The position numbers were made by a program, and so were the translations under genes. Below, piece by piece: positions 18,506-29,400 of a DNA stretch of 30,000 nt. The stretch is from positions 162,501 to 192,500 of the forward strand of contig NW_026728913.1 of assembly GCF_030272615.1 (NCBI RefSeq). The letters are read 5' to 3'. Within the stretch, counting starts at the first letter, position 1. Every line of letters begins with the position of its first letter. A model generated the notes under the pieces. It did no database searches, was not told the DNA's origin, and worked only from the letters and a program-made list of their open reading frames with translations. The stretch is from Cryptomeria japonica. Taxonomy: Eukaryota; Streptophyta; Pinopsida; Cupressales; Cupressaceae.

Positions 18506-18605
18506 CATTCAAAAGTTTCCTGAAAAGGCAAAAAAAGTTGAGATTATAGAATTTCCCACTTGAGAGATTGTAAAAAAAAAAAATTTAAAATGAAGGAAAC
18601 GCGGG
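18506..18605. repeat. Diverged AT-rich cassette (first)
   Basis: Variant of the AT-rich cassette: AAAAGGCAAAAAAAG, then GAGATTATAGAATTTCCC, then an A12 run and GGAAACGCGGGTGCCA. It is the most diverged member in unit 1 and is repeated at about 26443-26542. Confidence 0.75.
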
Positions 18606-19240
18606 TGCCAAGGTGTGCGCAGCCCAGCCAAGGTGTGCGCACCAAGGCGCCCACCCTGGCGAAGGTGCACGCAAGGTGCGCACCCGAGGCAAACCGGACA
18701 ATTAACCCAACTTTCGACTTCGCGCGCACCTTGGAGCGCACTTCGGAGCGCTCCTTGGTGCGCACCAATCTTGGGCACCTCGGAGTGCACCATGGCGCCC
18801 ACCAAGGTGCGCACCCGGGGCAAACCGAGCTCCGACTTCGTGCGCACCTTGGAGCGCACGAAAGGTGCGCACCATGGCGCCCACCAAGGTGCGCAGCCCA
18901 GCCAAGGCGTGCGCATCAAGGTGCGCACCCTGGCGAAGGTGCGCACCCGGGGCAAACCGAGCTCCGACTTCGTGCGCACCTTGGAGCGCACAAAAGGTGC
19001 GCAACCCAGCCAAGGTGTGCGCACCCCGGTCAAACCGAGCTCCGAATCGTGCGCACCAGAGGTGCACGCCATCGTGCGCACCTTGGAGCACACTTCGGAG
19101 CCCTCCTTGGTGCGCGCCGATGTTGCGCACCTCGGAGCGCACCCGGGGAAAACAATGCAATTAACCCGACTTTCGACTTCGTGGGCACCTCGGAGCGCTC
19201 TCGGGTTCGCACCTCGGAGCACACCGAGGTGCGCACCTTT

Positions 19241-19300
19241 GATGCGCTGCCTTCACCAATTTCCAGAAAAGGCAAGAAAACATTGAGAAGGTGTGCGCAC
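19241..19300. repeat. Truncated AT-rich cassette
   Basis: Contains the left part (TTTGATGCGCTGCCTTCACC, AATTTCCAGAAAAGGCAAGA) but then jumps to GAAGGTGTGCGCACC, so the TTTTAAAA and TTCCGTTTT parts are lost. Copy in unit 2 at about 27176-27236. Confidence 0.75.
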
Positions 19301-20275
19301 CGAGGTGCCCACCCTGGCGAAGGTGCACGCGAGGTGCGCACCCGGGGCAAACCGGGCTCCGACTTCGTGCACGCCGCACCTTGGAGCACACTTCGGAGCG
19401 CTCCTTGGTGCGCACCAGGGCGCGCAACCCAGCCGAGGTGCCCACCCCGGCGAAGGTGCACGCGAGGTGCGCACCCGGGGCAAACCGGGCTCCGACTTCG
19501 TGCACGCCATGGTGCCCACCGCGGCGAAGGTGCACGCGAGGTGCGCACCCGGGGCAAACCGGGCTCCGACTTCGTGCACGCCGCACCTTGGAGCACACTT
19601 CGGAGCGCTCCTTGGTGCGCACCATGGTGCCCACCAGGGCGCGCAACCCCGCCGAAGGTGCACGCGAGGTGCGCACCCGGGGCAAACCGGGCTCCGACTT
19701 CGTGCACGCCGCACCTTGGAGCACACTTCGGAGCGCTCCTTGGTGCGCACCATGGTGCCCACCAGGGCGCGCAACCCCGCCGAAGGTGCACGCGAGGTGC
19801 GCACCCGGGGCAAACCGGGCTCCGACTTCGTGCACGCCATGGTGCGCACCGCGGCGAAGGTGCGCACCCGGGGCAAACCGGGCTCCGACTTCGTGCACGC
19901 CGCACCTTGGAGCACACTTCGGAGCGCTCCTTGGTGCGCACCAGGGCGCGCAACCCAGCCGAGGTGCCCACCCCGGCGAAGGTGCACGCGAGGTGCGTAC
20001 CCGGGGCAAACCGGGCTCCGACTTCGTGCACGCCGCACCTTGGAGCACACTTCGGAGCGCTCCTTGGTGCGCACCATGGTGCCCACCAGGCCGCGCAACC
20101 CAGCCAAGGTGTGCGCACCAAGGTGCACGCGAGGTGCGCACCCGGGGCAAACCGGGGTCCAACTTCGTGCACGCCGCACCTTGGAGCACACATCGGGGCG
20201 CTCCCGGGTTCGCACCGGCGTTGCGCACCGTGGTGGGCACCTCGGAGCACACCAAGGTGGGCAGCGAGGTGCGCA

Positions 20276-20405
20276 CCTTTGATGCGATGCCTTCACTAAT
20301 TTCCATAAAAGGCAAAAAAAAAACGAGATTTTAAAATTTCCGTTTTGAAAGATAGTGAGAAAAAGGGAATGCTGGTGCCATCTTGAGCCCGCCCTGGTGC
20401 GCAGC
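20276..20405. repeat. AT-rich cassette, typical form
   Basis: Order: TTTGATGCGATGCCTTCACT, AATTTCC, AAAAGGC followed by A9, GAGATTTTAAAATTTCCG, TTTTGAAAGATAGTGA, then the GTGCCATCTTGAGCCC and GCGCAGCCCAGCC words. Further typical copies have GATTTTAAAA (or one variant) at 20822, 21292, 21925, 22692, 23187, 23656, about 24010 and 24532. In most copies TTCCGTTTT and AAAACGGAA form inverted arms around GAAAGATAGTGAAA. In this copy the right arm is mutated (GAGAAAAAGGGA). Confidence 0.85.
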
Positions 20406-23400
20406 CCAGCCAAGGTGTGCGCACCAAGGTGCCCACCCTGGCGAAGGTGCGCGCCCGGGCAATTAATCCAACTTCCAACTTCGCGCGCGCCAGGGTGGGA
20501 GCGCACCCAACAACCGGGCCTGGGAAGAGCCAATGCGAGAAACCCCACCAAACGCTCTGACAAAAAAAGAGGGGGCGCTCCAGTAACCCCGCTTCGGAGC
20601 GCACCCTGGGCAAACCCAGCCAAGGTGCCCACCCCGGCCAAGGTGCAGGCGAGGTGCGCACCCGGGGCAAACCGGGCTCCGACAACGTGCACGCCGCACC
20701 TTGGAGCACACTTCGTAGCGCTCCCGGGTGCGCACCTCAGAGCACACCAAGGTGGGCAGCGAGGTGCGCACCTTTGATGCGCTGCCTTCACTAATTTCCA
20801 GAAAAGGCAAAAAAAAAAGGAGATTTTAAAATTTCCGTTTTGAAAGATAGTGAAAAAAACGGAACGCGCGTGCCATCTTGAGCCCGCCCTGGTGCGCAGC
20901 CCAGGTAAGGTGCCCACCCTGGCAAAGGTGCGCACCCGGGCAATTAACCCTACTTCCGACTTCGTGCGCGCCAGGGTGGCAACCGGGCCTCGGAAGAGCC
21001 AATGCGAGAAACCCCACCAAACGCTCCGACAAAAAAAGAGGCGGCGCTCCAATAACCCCGCTTCGGAGCGCAGCCGGGGCAAACCCAGCCAAGGTGCCCA
21101 CCCCGACGAAGGTGCACGCGAGGTGCGCACCCGGGGCAAACCGGGCTCCGACAACGTGCACGCAGCACCTTGGAGCACACTTCGAAGCACTCCCGGGTGC
21201 CCACCGGCGTTGCGCACCGTGGTGGGCAGCGAGGTGCGCACCTTTGATGCGCTGCCTTCACTAATTTCCAGAAAAAGGCAAAAAAAAATGAGATTTTAAA
21301 ATTTCCGTTTTGAAAGATAGTGAAAAAAAAGGAACGCGGGTGCCATCTTGAGCCCGCCCTGGTGCGCAGCCCAGGCAAGGCATGCGCACCAAGGTGCCCA
21401 CCCGAGGTGCACACCCGGGGCAAACCGGGCTCCGACTTCGTGCAGGCCGCACCTTGGAGCACACTTCGGAGCGCTCCTTGGTGCGCACCATGGTGCCCAC
21501 CAGGGCGCGCAACCCAGCCAAGGTCTGCACACCAAGGTGCCCACCCCGGCGAAGGTGCACGCGAGGTGCGCACCCGGGGCAAACCGGGCTCCGACTTCGT
21601 GCACGCCATGGTGCCCACCGCGGCGAAGGTGCACGCGAGGTGCGCACCCGGGGCAAACCGGGCTCCGACTTCGTGCACGCCGCACCTTGGAGCACACTTC
21701 GGAGCGCTCCTTGGTGCGCACCATGGTGCCCACCAGGGCGCGCAACCCAGCCAAGGTGTGCGCACCAAGGTGCACGCGAGGTGCGCACCCGGGGCAAACC
21801 GGGGTCCGACTTCGTGCACGCCGCACCTTGGAGCACACATCGGAGCGCTCCCAGGTTCGCACCAGCGTTGCGCACCTTTGATGCGCTGCCTTCACTAATT
21901 TCAAGAAAAGGCAAAAAAAAACGAGATTTTAAAATTTCCGTTCTGAAAGATAGTGAAAAAAACGGAACGCGGGTGCCATCTTGAGCCCTTCCTGGTGCGC
22001 AGCCCAGGCAAGTTGTGCGCACCAAGGTGCCCACCCTGGCGGAGGTGCGCGCCCGGGGCAATCCGGGCTCCGACTTCGTGCACTGCATGGTGCCCACCAA
22101 GGCGCGCAACCCAGCCAAGGTGCCCACCGCAGCGAAGGTGCACGCGAGGTGCGCACCCGAGGTGCACACCCGGGGCAAACCGGGCTCCGACTTCGTGCAC
22201 GCCGCACCTTGGAGCACACTTCAGAGCGCTCCTTGGTGCGCACCAGGGCGCGCAACCCAGCCGAGGTGCCCACCCCGGCGAAGGTGCACGCGAGGTGCGC
22301 ACCCGGGGCAAACCGGGCTCCGACTTCGTGCACGCCATGGTGCCCACCGCGGCGAAGGTGCGCACCCGGGGCAAACCGGGCTCCGACTTCGTGCACGCCG
22401 CACCTTGGAGCACACTTCGGAGCGCTCCTTGGTGCGCACCATGGTGCCCACCAGGCCGCGCAACCCAGCCAAGGTGTGCGCACCAAGGTGCACGCGAGGT
22501 GCGCACCCGGGGCAAACCGGGGTCCGACTTCGTGCACGCCGCACCTTGGAGCACACATCGGGGCGCTCCCGGGTTCGCACCGGCGTTGCGCACCGTGGTG
22601 GGCACCTCGGAGCACACCAAGGTGGGCAGCGAGGTGCGCACCTTTGATGCGATGCCTTCACTAATTTCCATAAAAGGCAAAAAAAAAACGAGATTTTAAA
22701 ATTTCCGTTTTGAAAGATAGTGAGAAAAAGGGAATGCTGGTGCCATCTTGAGCCCGCCCTGGTGCGCAGCCCAGCCAAGGTTTGCGCACCAAGGTGCCCA
22801 CCCTGGCGAAGGTGCGCGCCCGGGCAATTAACCCAACTTCCAACTTCGCGCGCGCCAGGGTGGGAGCGCACCCAACAACCGGGCCTGGGAAGAGCCAATG
22901 CGAGAAACCCCACCAAACTCTCTGACAAAAAAAGAGGGGGCGCTCCAGTAACCCCGCTTCGGAGCGCACCCTGGGCAAACCCAGCCAAGGTGCCCACCCC
23001 GGCCAAGGTGCAGGCGAGGTGCGCACCCGGGGCAAACCGGGCTCCGACAACGTGCACGCCGCACCTTGGAGCACACTTCGTAGCGCTCCCGGGTGCGCAC
23101 CTCAGAGCACACCAAGGTGGGCAGCGAGGTGCGCACCTTTGATGCGCTGCCTTCACTAATTTCCAGAAAAGGCAAAAAAAAAAGGAGATTTTAAAATTTC
23201 CGTTTTGAAAGATAGTGAAAAAAACGGAACGCGCGTGCCATCTTGAGCCCGCCCTGGTGCGCAGCCCAGGTAAGGTGCCACCCTGGCAAAGGTGCGCACC
23301 CGGGCAATTAACCCTACTTCCGACTTCGTGCGCGCCAGGGTGGCAACCGGGCCTCGGAAGAGCCAATGCGAGAAACCCCACCAAACGCTCCGACAAAAAA

Positions 23401-24600
23401 AGAGGCGGCGCTCCAATAACCCCGCTTCGGAGCGCAGCCGGGGCAAACCAAGCCAAGGTGCCCACCCCGACGAAGGTGCACGCGAGGTGCGCACCCGGGG
23501 CAAACCGGGCTCCGACAACGTGCACGCAGCACCTTGGAGCACACTTCGAAGCACTCCCGGGTGCCCACCGGCGTTGCGCACCGTGGTGGGCAGCGAGGTG
23601 CGCACCTTTGATGCGCTGCCTTCACTAATTTCCAGAAAAAGGCAAAAAAAAATGAGATTTTAAAATTTCCGTTTTGAAAGATAGTGAAAAAAAAGGAACG
23701 CGGGTGCCATCTTGAGCCCGCCCTGGTGCGCAGCCCAGGCAAGGCATGCGCACCAAGGTGCCCACCCGAGGTGCACACCCGGGGCAAACCGGGCTCCGAC
23801 TTCGTGCAGGCCGCACCTTGGAGCACACTTCGGAGCGCTCCTTGGTGCGCACCATGGTGCCCACCAGGGCGCACCCGAGGCAAACCGGGCTCCGACTTCG
23901 TGCACGCCGCACCTTGGAGCACACATCGGAGCGCTCCCAGGTTCGCACCAGCGTTGCGCACCTTTGATGCGCTGCCTTCACTAATTTCCAGAAAAGGCAA
24001 AAAAAAACGATATTTTAAAATTTCCGTTCTGAAAGATAGTGAAAAAAACGGAACGCGGGTGCCATCTTGAGCCCTTCCTGATGCGCAGCCCAGGCAAGTT
24101 GTGCGCACCAAGGTGCCCACCCTGGCGGAGGTGCGCGCCCGGGGCAAACCGGGCTCCGACTTCGTGCACTGCATGGTGCCCACCAAGGCGCGCAACCCAG
24201 CCAAGGTGCCCACCGCAGCGAAGGTGCACGCGAGGTGCGCACCCGAGGTGCACACCCGGGGCAAACCGGGCTCCGACTTCGTGCACGCCGCACCTTGGAG
24301 CACACTTCAGAGCGCTCCTTGGTACGCACCAGGGCGCGCAACCCAGCCAAGGTGCTCACCCCGGCGAAGGTGCACGCGAGGTGCGCACCCGGGGCAAACC
24401 GGGCTCGGACTTCGTGCACGCCGCACCTTGGAGCACACATCGGAGCGCTCCCGGGTTCGCACCAGCATTGCGCACCTTTGATGCGCTGCCTTCACTAATT
24501 TCCAGAAAAGGCAAAAAAAAGAAAAAAATGAGATTTTAAAATTTCCGTTTTGAAAGATAGTGAAAAAAACGGAACGCGGGTGCCATCTTGAGCCCGCCCT
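20327..24600. repeat. Nested 2,365-bp duplication inside unit 1
   Basis: Sequence from about 20327 recurs from 22692 at an offset of 2,365 bp (cassettes 20327/22692, 20822/23187, 21292/23656). The second copy has lost about 280 bp at 23880, after which the offset is about 2,085 bp. Homology also extends some hundred bases to the left of 20327. Copies are nearly identical. Confidence 0.85.
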
Positions 24601-24633
24601 GGTGTGCAGCCCAGGCAAGTTGTGCGCACCAAG

Positions 24634-25150
24634 GCACCCACCCTGGCCAAGGTGGGTCACGGGGTGGGTCCTAGGGTGGGTAACGGGGTGGGTACTAAGG
24701 TGCGTGCCAAGGTGGGTCATAGGGTGGGTGCCAAGGTGGGCACCAGGGTGGGTGTGCACCAACCCTAGCCAGGGTAGGTCACGGGGTGGTTGTCGGGGTG
24801 GGCGTCAAGGAGCCAAGGTGGGTGGCAAGTAGCCAAGTTGCGTGCCAAGGTGGGTGTCGGGGTGGGTGCCAAGGATCCAAGGTGGGTGCCAAGGAACCAA
24901 GGTGGGTGTCTGGGTGGGTGCCGAGGTGGGAGCCAGGGTGGGTCCCAAGGTGAGTGCAAAGGTGGGTGCCAGGGTCAAGGTGAGTGCCAATGTGGGTTCC
25001 AAGGTGCCAGGGTCAGGGTGAGTGCCAATGTGGGTTCAAAGGTGCTAAGTTGGGTGCGAGGTTGGGTGCGAGGGTGGGTGGGTGCCAAGGTGTGCTAGGT
25101 GGAAGCCCGGGTGGGTCGGCATCCCATGGGTGTCGAGTTGGGTGCCTGAT
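24634..25150. repeat. G-rich minisatellite, unit 2
   Basis: Copy of 16698-17214. It lacks the 1.2 kb of G-rich repeat and the left palindrome arm that precede the first copy, because the unit starts at the palindrome centre. Confidence 0.93.
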
Positions 25151-25481
25151 GGGTGCTTCTTGTCAAGTTTTAGTCGTCGGGACTCATTTCGAGCCTTAGA
25201 GGTCGTTTCTTGTCCGGTTGCCCTGTCTTCGACCTGGGAACCCAATTTTGGTCCTCGGGTCCCATTTTTTTTTGTCTCGCATCCCACTTTTGGCCTGTGG
25301 CCTTTTCGGGGTCGATTCTCGTTTTGGGCATCAGAGCATGTTTCTTCTCCTAAAACCCAATATTTGTTTATTAAGTCTCGGAACACATTTTTGTTCTCGT
25401 GGACCCATCATGGGTCTTGGAACGCATTTGTGGTCCTTGGGTCCCATTTTGCATCCCGAAACTTGTGTTTTGGTGCTTGAT
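25151..25481. repeat. T-rich degenerate repeat block, unit 2
   Basis: Copy of 17215-17545 at an offset of 7,936 bp; no difference was noticed in the translated frames that cross it. Confidence 0.75.
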
Positions 25482-25860
25482 CCCTATTTTGGGTGCCCAC
25501 CTTGCACCAAGTGCGCACCCGGGGCAAACCGAGCGCCTTGGTGCACCGGGGCAAGATCGAGCGTGCACCCGAGGCGCCCCGAACATGCACCAAGGTGCAC
25601 TCGGCCCACATGTGAGCGCAGGTCGTTGCGCCCGAGGTGGTGTGTGGGCACCGCGTTGCAGACGGGACACTGCACGCACACGACGCCCCCTACAGGTGCA
25701 CGCACGTAGGCCGGGCCGGGTGCACACCCGACGCCCTAGCAAGGTGCGCGCACCCGGGCAGGGCTCACACTTGGCGAACGGGGCGCACTTCGCGAGGGAG
25801 GGTGTGCACCTCGACGGGGGTGGGTGGCCGGGGTGGATTCGCACGTGGGTCGCGGTTTGC
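25482..25860. other. GC-rich spacer upstream of 5S gene 2
   Basis: Copy of 17546-17924. At least one substitution is visible (CCCCTCCAGG in copy 1, CCCCTACAGG in copy 2, near 25690). No gene is supported. Confidence 0.7.
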
Positions 25861-25888
25861 TAAGTACACACTGCGACAAGCTCATAAC
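25861..25888 (+). promoter_or_regulatory. 5S gene 2 upstream promoter element
   Basis: Same TAAGTA (25861-25866) and same -1 C as upstream of gene 1. Confidence 0.55.
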
Positions 25889-26006
25889 GGGTGCGATCAT
25901 ACCAGCGTTAGTGCACCGGATCCCATCAGAACTCCGCAGTTAAGCGCGCTTGGGCCGGAGTAGTACTGGGATGGGTGACCTCCCGGGAAGTCCCGGTGTT
26001 GCACCC
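25889..26006 (+). rRNA. 5S ribosomal RNA, copy 2
   Basis: 118 nt, identical to copy 1 except G instead of A at position 19 (25907). G gives the GCGTTAGTGC form that I recall from many seed plants, so copy 1 may hold the derived base. Helix I ends, A box (about 25940-25954), C box (about 25968-25986), upstream element and terminator are all intact. Confidence 0.98.
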
Positions 26007-26019
26007 TTTTTTAGTTTTT
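26007..26019 (+). terminator. Pol III terminator of 5S gene 2
   Basis: TTTTTTAGTTTTT directly after the gene, as for copy 1. Confidence 0.9.
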
Positions 26020-26442
26020 CGCCGGGCATCGCAATGCTATTTGAATAAACCTTTTGCCCGTTTGCGTTCTCGTCGGGGCCGGGCCGGGCCGGGGTGCGCT
26101 GCCCGCACTACCGCGCGCGCGGGGGGCGACACCGAGCGCGCACCCGAGGCGCCCCGAGCACACAGGCCACGGTGCAACCCGGGCGTTGTGCGCGCACCCC
26201 GGTGCGCCCGAGGTGCTGCGCGCGCACCCAGGTGAAATCGGTGTGCACCTCGGCCAGTGCGCGCTCGGTCGAGTCGCGCACGTTGGCCAAGGTGCACGGT
26301 GATGTTTCTTACTCTAAGGTTCCGCACCAGACGCCCGGGACAGGTGAGCGAAGCTGGGCGGGGCCGGGTGCGCGGCCGGGGCAGGTGCACGCAGCTGGAG
26401 AGAGCTTTGGAGCACACTTCGGAGCGCACCAATGATGCGCTC
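26020..26442. other. GC-rich spacer downstream of 5S gene 2
   Basis: Copy of 18084-18505 with one extra G in the GGGGGG run near 26123 and a G-to-A change near 26028. The 1-bp insertion shifts every frame through this region, and such frames are therefore not conserved even between the two copies. Confidence 0.7.
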
Positions 26443-29400
26443 CATTCAAAAGTTTCCTGAAAAGGCAAAAAAAGTTGAGATTATAGAATTTCCCACTTGA
26501 GAGATTGTAAAAAAAAAAAATTTAAAATGAAGGAAACGCGGGTGCCAAGGTGTGCGCAGCCCAGCCAAGGTGTGCGCACCAAGGCGCCCACCCTGGCGAA
26601 GGTGCACGCAAGGTGCGCACCCGAGGCAAACCGGACAATTAACCCAACTTTCGACTTCGCGCGCACCTTGGAGCGCACTTCGGAGCGCTCCTTGGTGCGC
26701 ACCAATCTTGGGCACCTCGGAGTGCACCATGGCGCCCACCAAGGTGCGCACCCGGGGCAAACCGAGCTCCGACTTCGTGCGCACCTTGGAGCGCACGAAA
26801 GGTGCGCACCATGGCGCCCACCAAGGTGCGCAGCCCAGCCAAGGCGTGCGCATCAAGGTGCGCACCCTGGCGAAGGTGCGCACCCGGGGCAAACCGAGCT
26901 CCGACTTCGTGCGCACCTTGGAGCGCACAAAAGGTGCGCAACCCAGCCAAGGTGTGCGCACCCCGGTCAAACCGAGCTCCGAATCGTGCGCACCAGAGGT
27001 GCACGCCATCGTGCGCACCTTGGAGCACACTTCGGAGCCCTCCTTGGTGCGCGCCGATGTTGCGCACCTCGGAGCGCACCCGGGGAAAACAATGCAATTA
27101 ACCCGACTTTCGACTTCGTGGGCACCTCGGAGCGCTCTCGGGTTCGCACCTCGGAGCACACCGAGGTGCGCACCTTTGATGCGCTGCCTTCACCAATTTC
27201 CAGAAAAGGCAAGAAAACATTGAGAAGGTGTGCGCACCGAGGTGCCCACCCTGGCGAAGGTGCACGCGAGGTGCGCACCCGGGGCAAACCGGGCTCCGAC
27301 TTCGTGCACGCCGCACCTTGGAGCACACTTCGGAGCGCTCCTTGGTGCGCACCAGGGCGCGCAACCCAGCCGAGGTGCCCACCCCGGCGAAGGTGCACGC
27401 GAGGTGCGCACCCGGGGCAAACCGGGCTCCGACTTCGTGCACGCCATGGTGCCCACCGCGGCGAAGGTGCACGCGAGGTGCGCACCCGGGGCAAACCGGG
27501 CTCCGACTTCGTGCACGCCGCACCTTGGAGCACACTTCGGAGCGCTCCTTGGTGCGCACCATGGTGCCCACCAGGGCGCGCAACCCCGCCGAAGGTGCAC
27601 GCGAGGTGCGCACCCGGGGCAAACCGGGCTCCGACTTCGTGCACGCCGCACCTTGGAGCACACTTCGGAGCGCTCCTTGGTGCGCACCATGGTGCCCACC
27701 AGGGCGCGCAACCCCGCCGAAGGTGCACGCGAGGTGCGCACCCGGGGCAAACCGGGCTCCGACTTCGTGCACGCCGCACCTTGGAGCACACTTCGGAGCG
27801 CTCCTTGGTGCGCACCAGGGCGCGCAACCCAGCCGAGGTGCCCACCCCGGCGAAGGTGCGTACCCGGGGCAAACCGGGCTCCGACTTCGTGCACGCCGCA
27901 CCTTGGAGCACACTTCGGAGCGCTCCTTGGTGCGCACCATGGTGCCCACCAGGCCGCGCAACCCAGCCAAGGTGTGCGCACCAAGGTGCACGCGAGGTGC
28001 GCACCCGGGGCAAACCGGGGTCCGACTTCGTGCACGCCGCACCTTGGAGCACACATCGGGGCGCTCCCGGGTTCGCACCGGCGTTGCGCACCGTGGTGGG
28101 CACCTCGGAGCACACCAAGGTGGGCAGCGAGGTGCGCACCTTTGATGCGATGCCTTCACTAATTTCCATAAAAGGCAAAAAAAAAACGAGATTTTAAAAT
28201 TTCCGTTTTGAAAGATAGTGAGAAAAAGGGAATGCTGGTGCCATCTTGAGCCCGCCCTGGTGCGCAGCCCAGCCAAGGTGTGCGCACCAAGGTGCCCACC
28301 CTGGCGAAGGTGCGCGCCCGGGCAATTAACCCAACTTCCAACTTCGCGCGCGCCAGGGTGGGAGCGCACCCAACAACCGGGCCTGGGAAGAGCCAATGCG
28401 AGAAACCCCACCAAACGCTCTGACAAAAAAAGAGGGGGCGCTCCAGTAACCCCGCTTCGGAGCGCACCCTGGGCAAACCCAGCCAAGGTGCCCACCCCGG
28501 CCAAGGTGCAGGCGAGGTGCGCACCCGGGGCAAACCGGGCTCCGACAACGTGCACGCCGCACCTTGGAGCACACTTCGTAGCGCTCCCGGGTGCGCACCT
28601 CAGAGCACACCAAGGTGGGCAGCGAGGTGCGCACCTTTGATGCGCTGCCTTCACTAATTTCCAGAAAAGGCAAAAAAAAAAGGAGATTTTAAAATTTCCG
28701 TTTTGAAAGATAGTGAAAAAAACGGAACGCGCGTGCCATCTTGAGCCCGCCCTGGTGCGCAGCCCAGGTAAGGTGCCCACCCTGGCAAAGGTGCGCACCC
28801 GGGCAATTAACCCTACTTCCGACTTCGTGCGCGCCAGGGTGGCAACCGGGCCTCGGAAGAGCCAATGCGAGAAACCCCACCAAACGCTCCGACAAAAAAA
28901 GAGGCGGCGCTCCAATAACCCCGCTTCGGAGCGCAGCCGGGGCAAACCCAGCCAAGGTGCCCACCCCGACGAAGGTGCACGCGAGGTGCGCACCCGGGGC
29001 AAACCGGGCTCCGACAACGTGCACGCAGCACCTTGGAGCACACTTCGAAGCACTCCCGGGTGCCCACCGGCGTTGCGCACCGTGGTGGGCAGCGAGGTGC
29101 GCACCTTTGATGCGCTGCCTTCACTAATTTCCAGAAAAAGGCAAAAAAAAATGAGATTTTAAAATTTCCGTTTTGAAAGATAGTGAAAAAAAAGGAACGC
29201 GGGTGCCATCTTGAGCCCGCCCTGGTGCGCAGCCCAGGCAAGGCATGCGCACCAAGGTGCCCACCCGAGGTGCACACCCGGGGCAAACCGGGCTCCGACT
29301 TCGTGCAGGCCGCACCTTGGAGCACACTTCGGAGCGCTCCTTGGTGCGCACCATGGTGCCCACCAGGGCGCGCAACCCAGCCAAGGTCTGCACACCAAGG

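Larger units (their letters stand above)
16698..24633 (+). repeat. 7,936-bp tandem unit carrying 5S gene, copy 1
   Basis: Everything from the palindrome centre to 24633 reappears from 24634. The offset is 7,936 bp through the 5S gene, 7,937 after a 1-bp insertion near 26123, and 7,863 after about 74 bp of net loss near 27780-27860. The unit contains part of the G-rich minisatellite, the T-rich block, one 5S gene and the GC-rich block. Few substitutions separate the copies, so the duplication is recent. Confidence 0.95.
18506..24633. repeat. GC-rich GGTGCGCACC repeat block, unit 1
   Basis: About 6.1 kb of interleaved words: CAAGGTGCGCACCCGGGG, CAAACCGGGCTCCGACTTCG, TGCACGCCGCACCTTGGAGC, ACACTTCGGAGCGCTCCTTG, GTGCGCACCATGGTGCCCAC and CAGGGCGCGCAACCCAGCC. 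The core GGTGCGCACC is a perfect dyad and recurs many dozens of times. AT-rich cassettes interrupt it roughly every 350-770 bp. Frames of up to about 660 aa are open on both strands because the words lack stops; their Arg/Pro/Ala/Gly-rich products follow the repeat and are not proteins I can support. Confidence 0.92.

Noticed and set aside
18560-20299. Plus-strand open frame of 579 aa in the GC-rich block (and the 566-aa equivalent at 26497-28197)
   Set aside because: It follows the DNA repeat words, is Arg/Pro/Ala/Gly-rich, overlaps equally open frames in other phases and on the other strand, and changes length between the two units because of indels. No domain is recognisable.
19253-21241. 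Minus-strand open frames of 662 aa and 668 aa (the second at 27098-29104)
   Set aside because: Same reason: stop-free GC-rich repeat words. The predicted products are simple iterations of RVRTSRAPS- and GCAPRVHL-like words.
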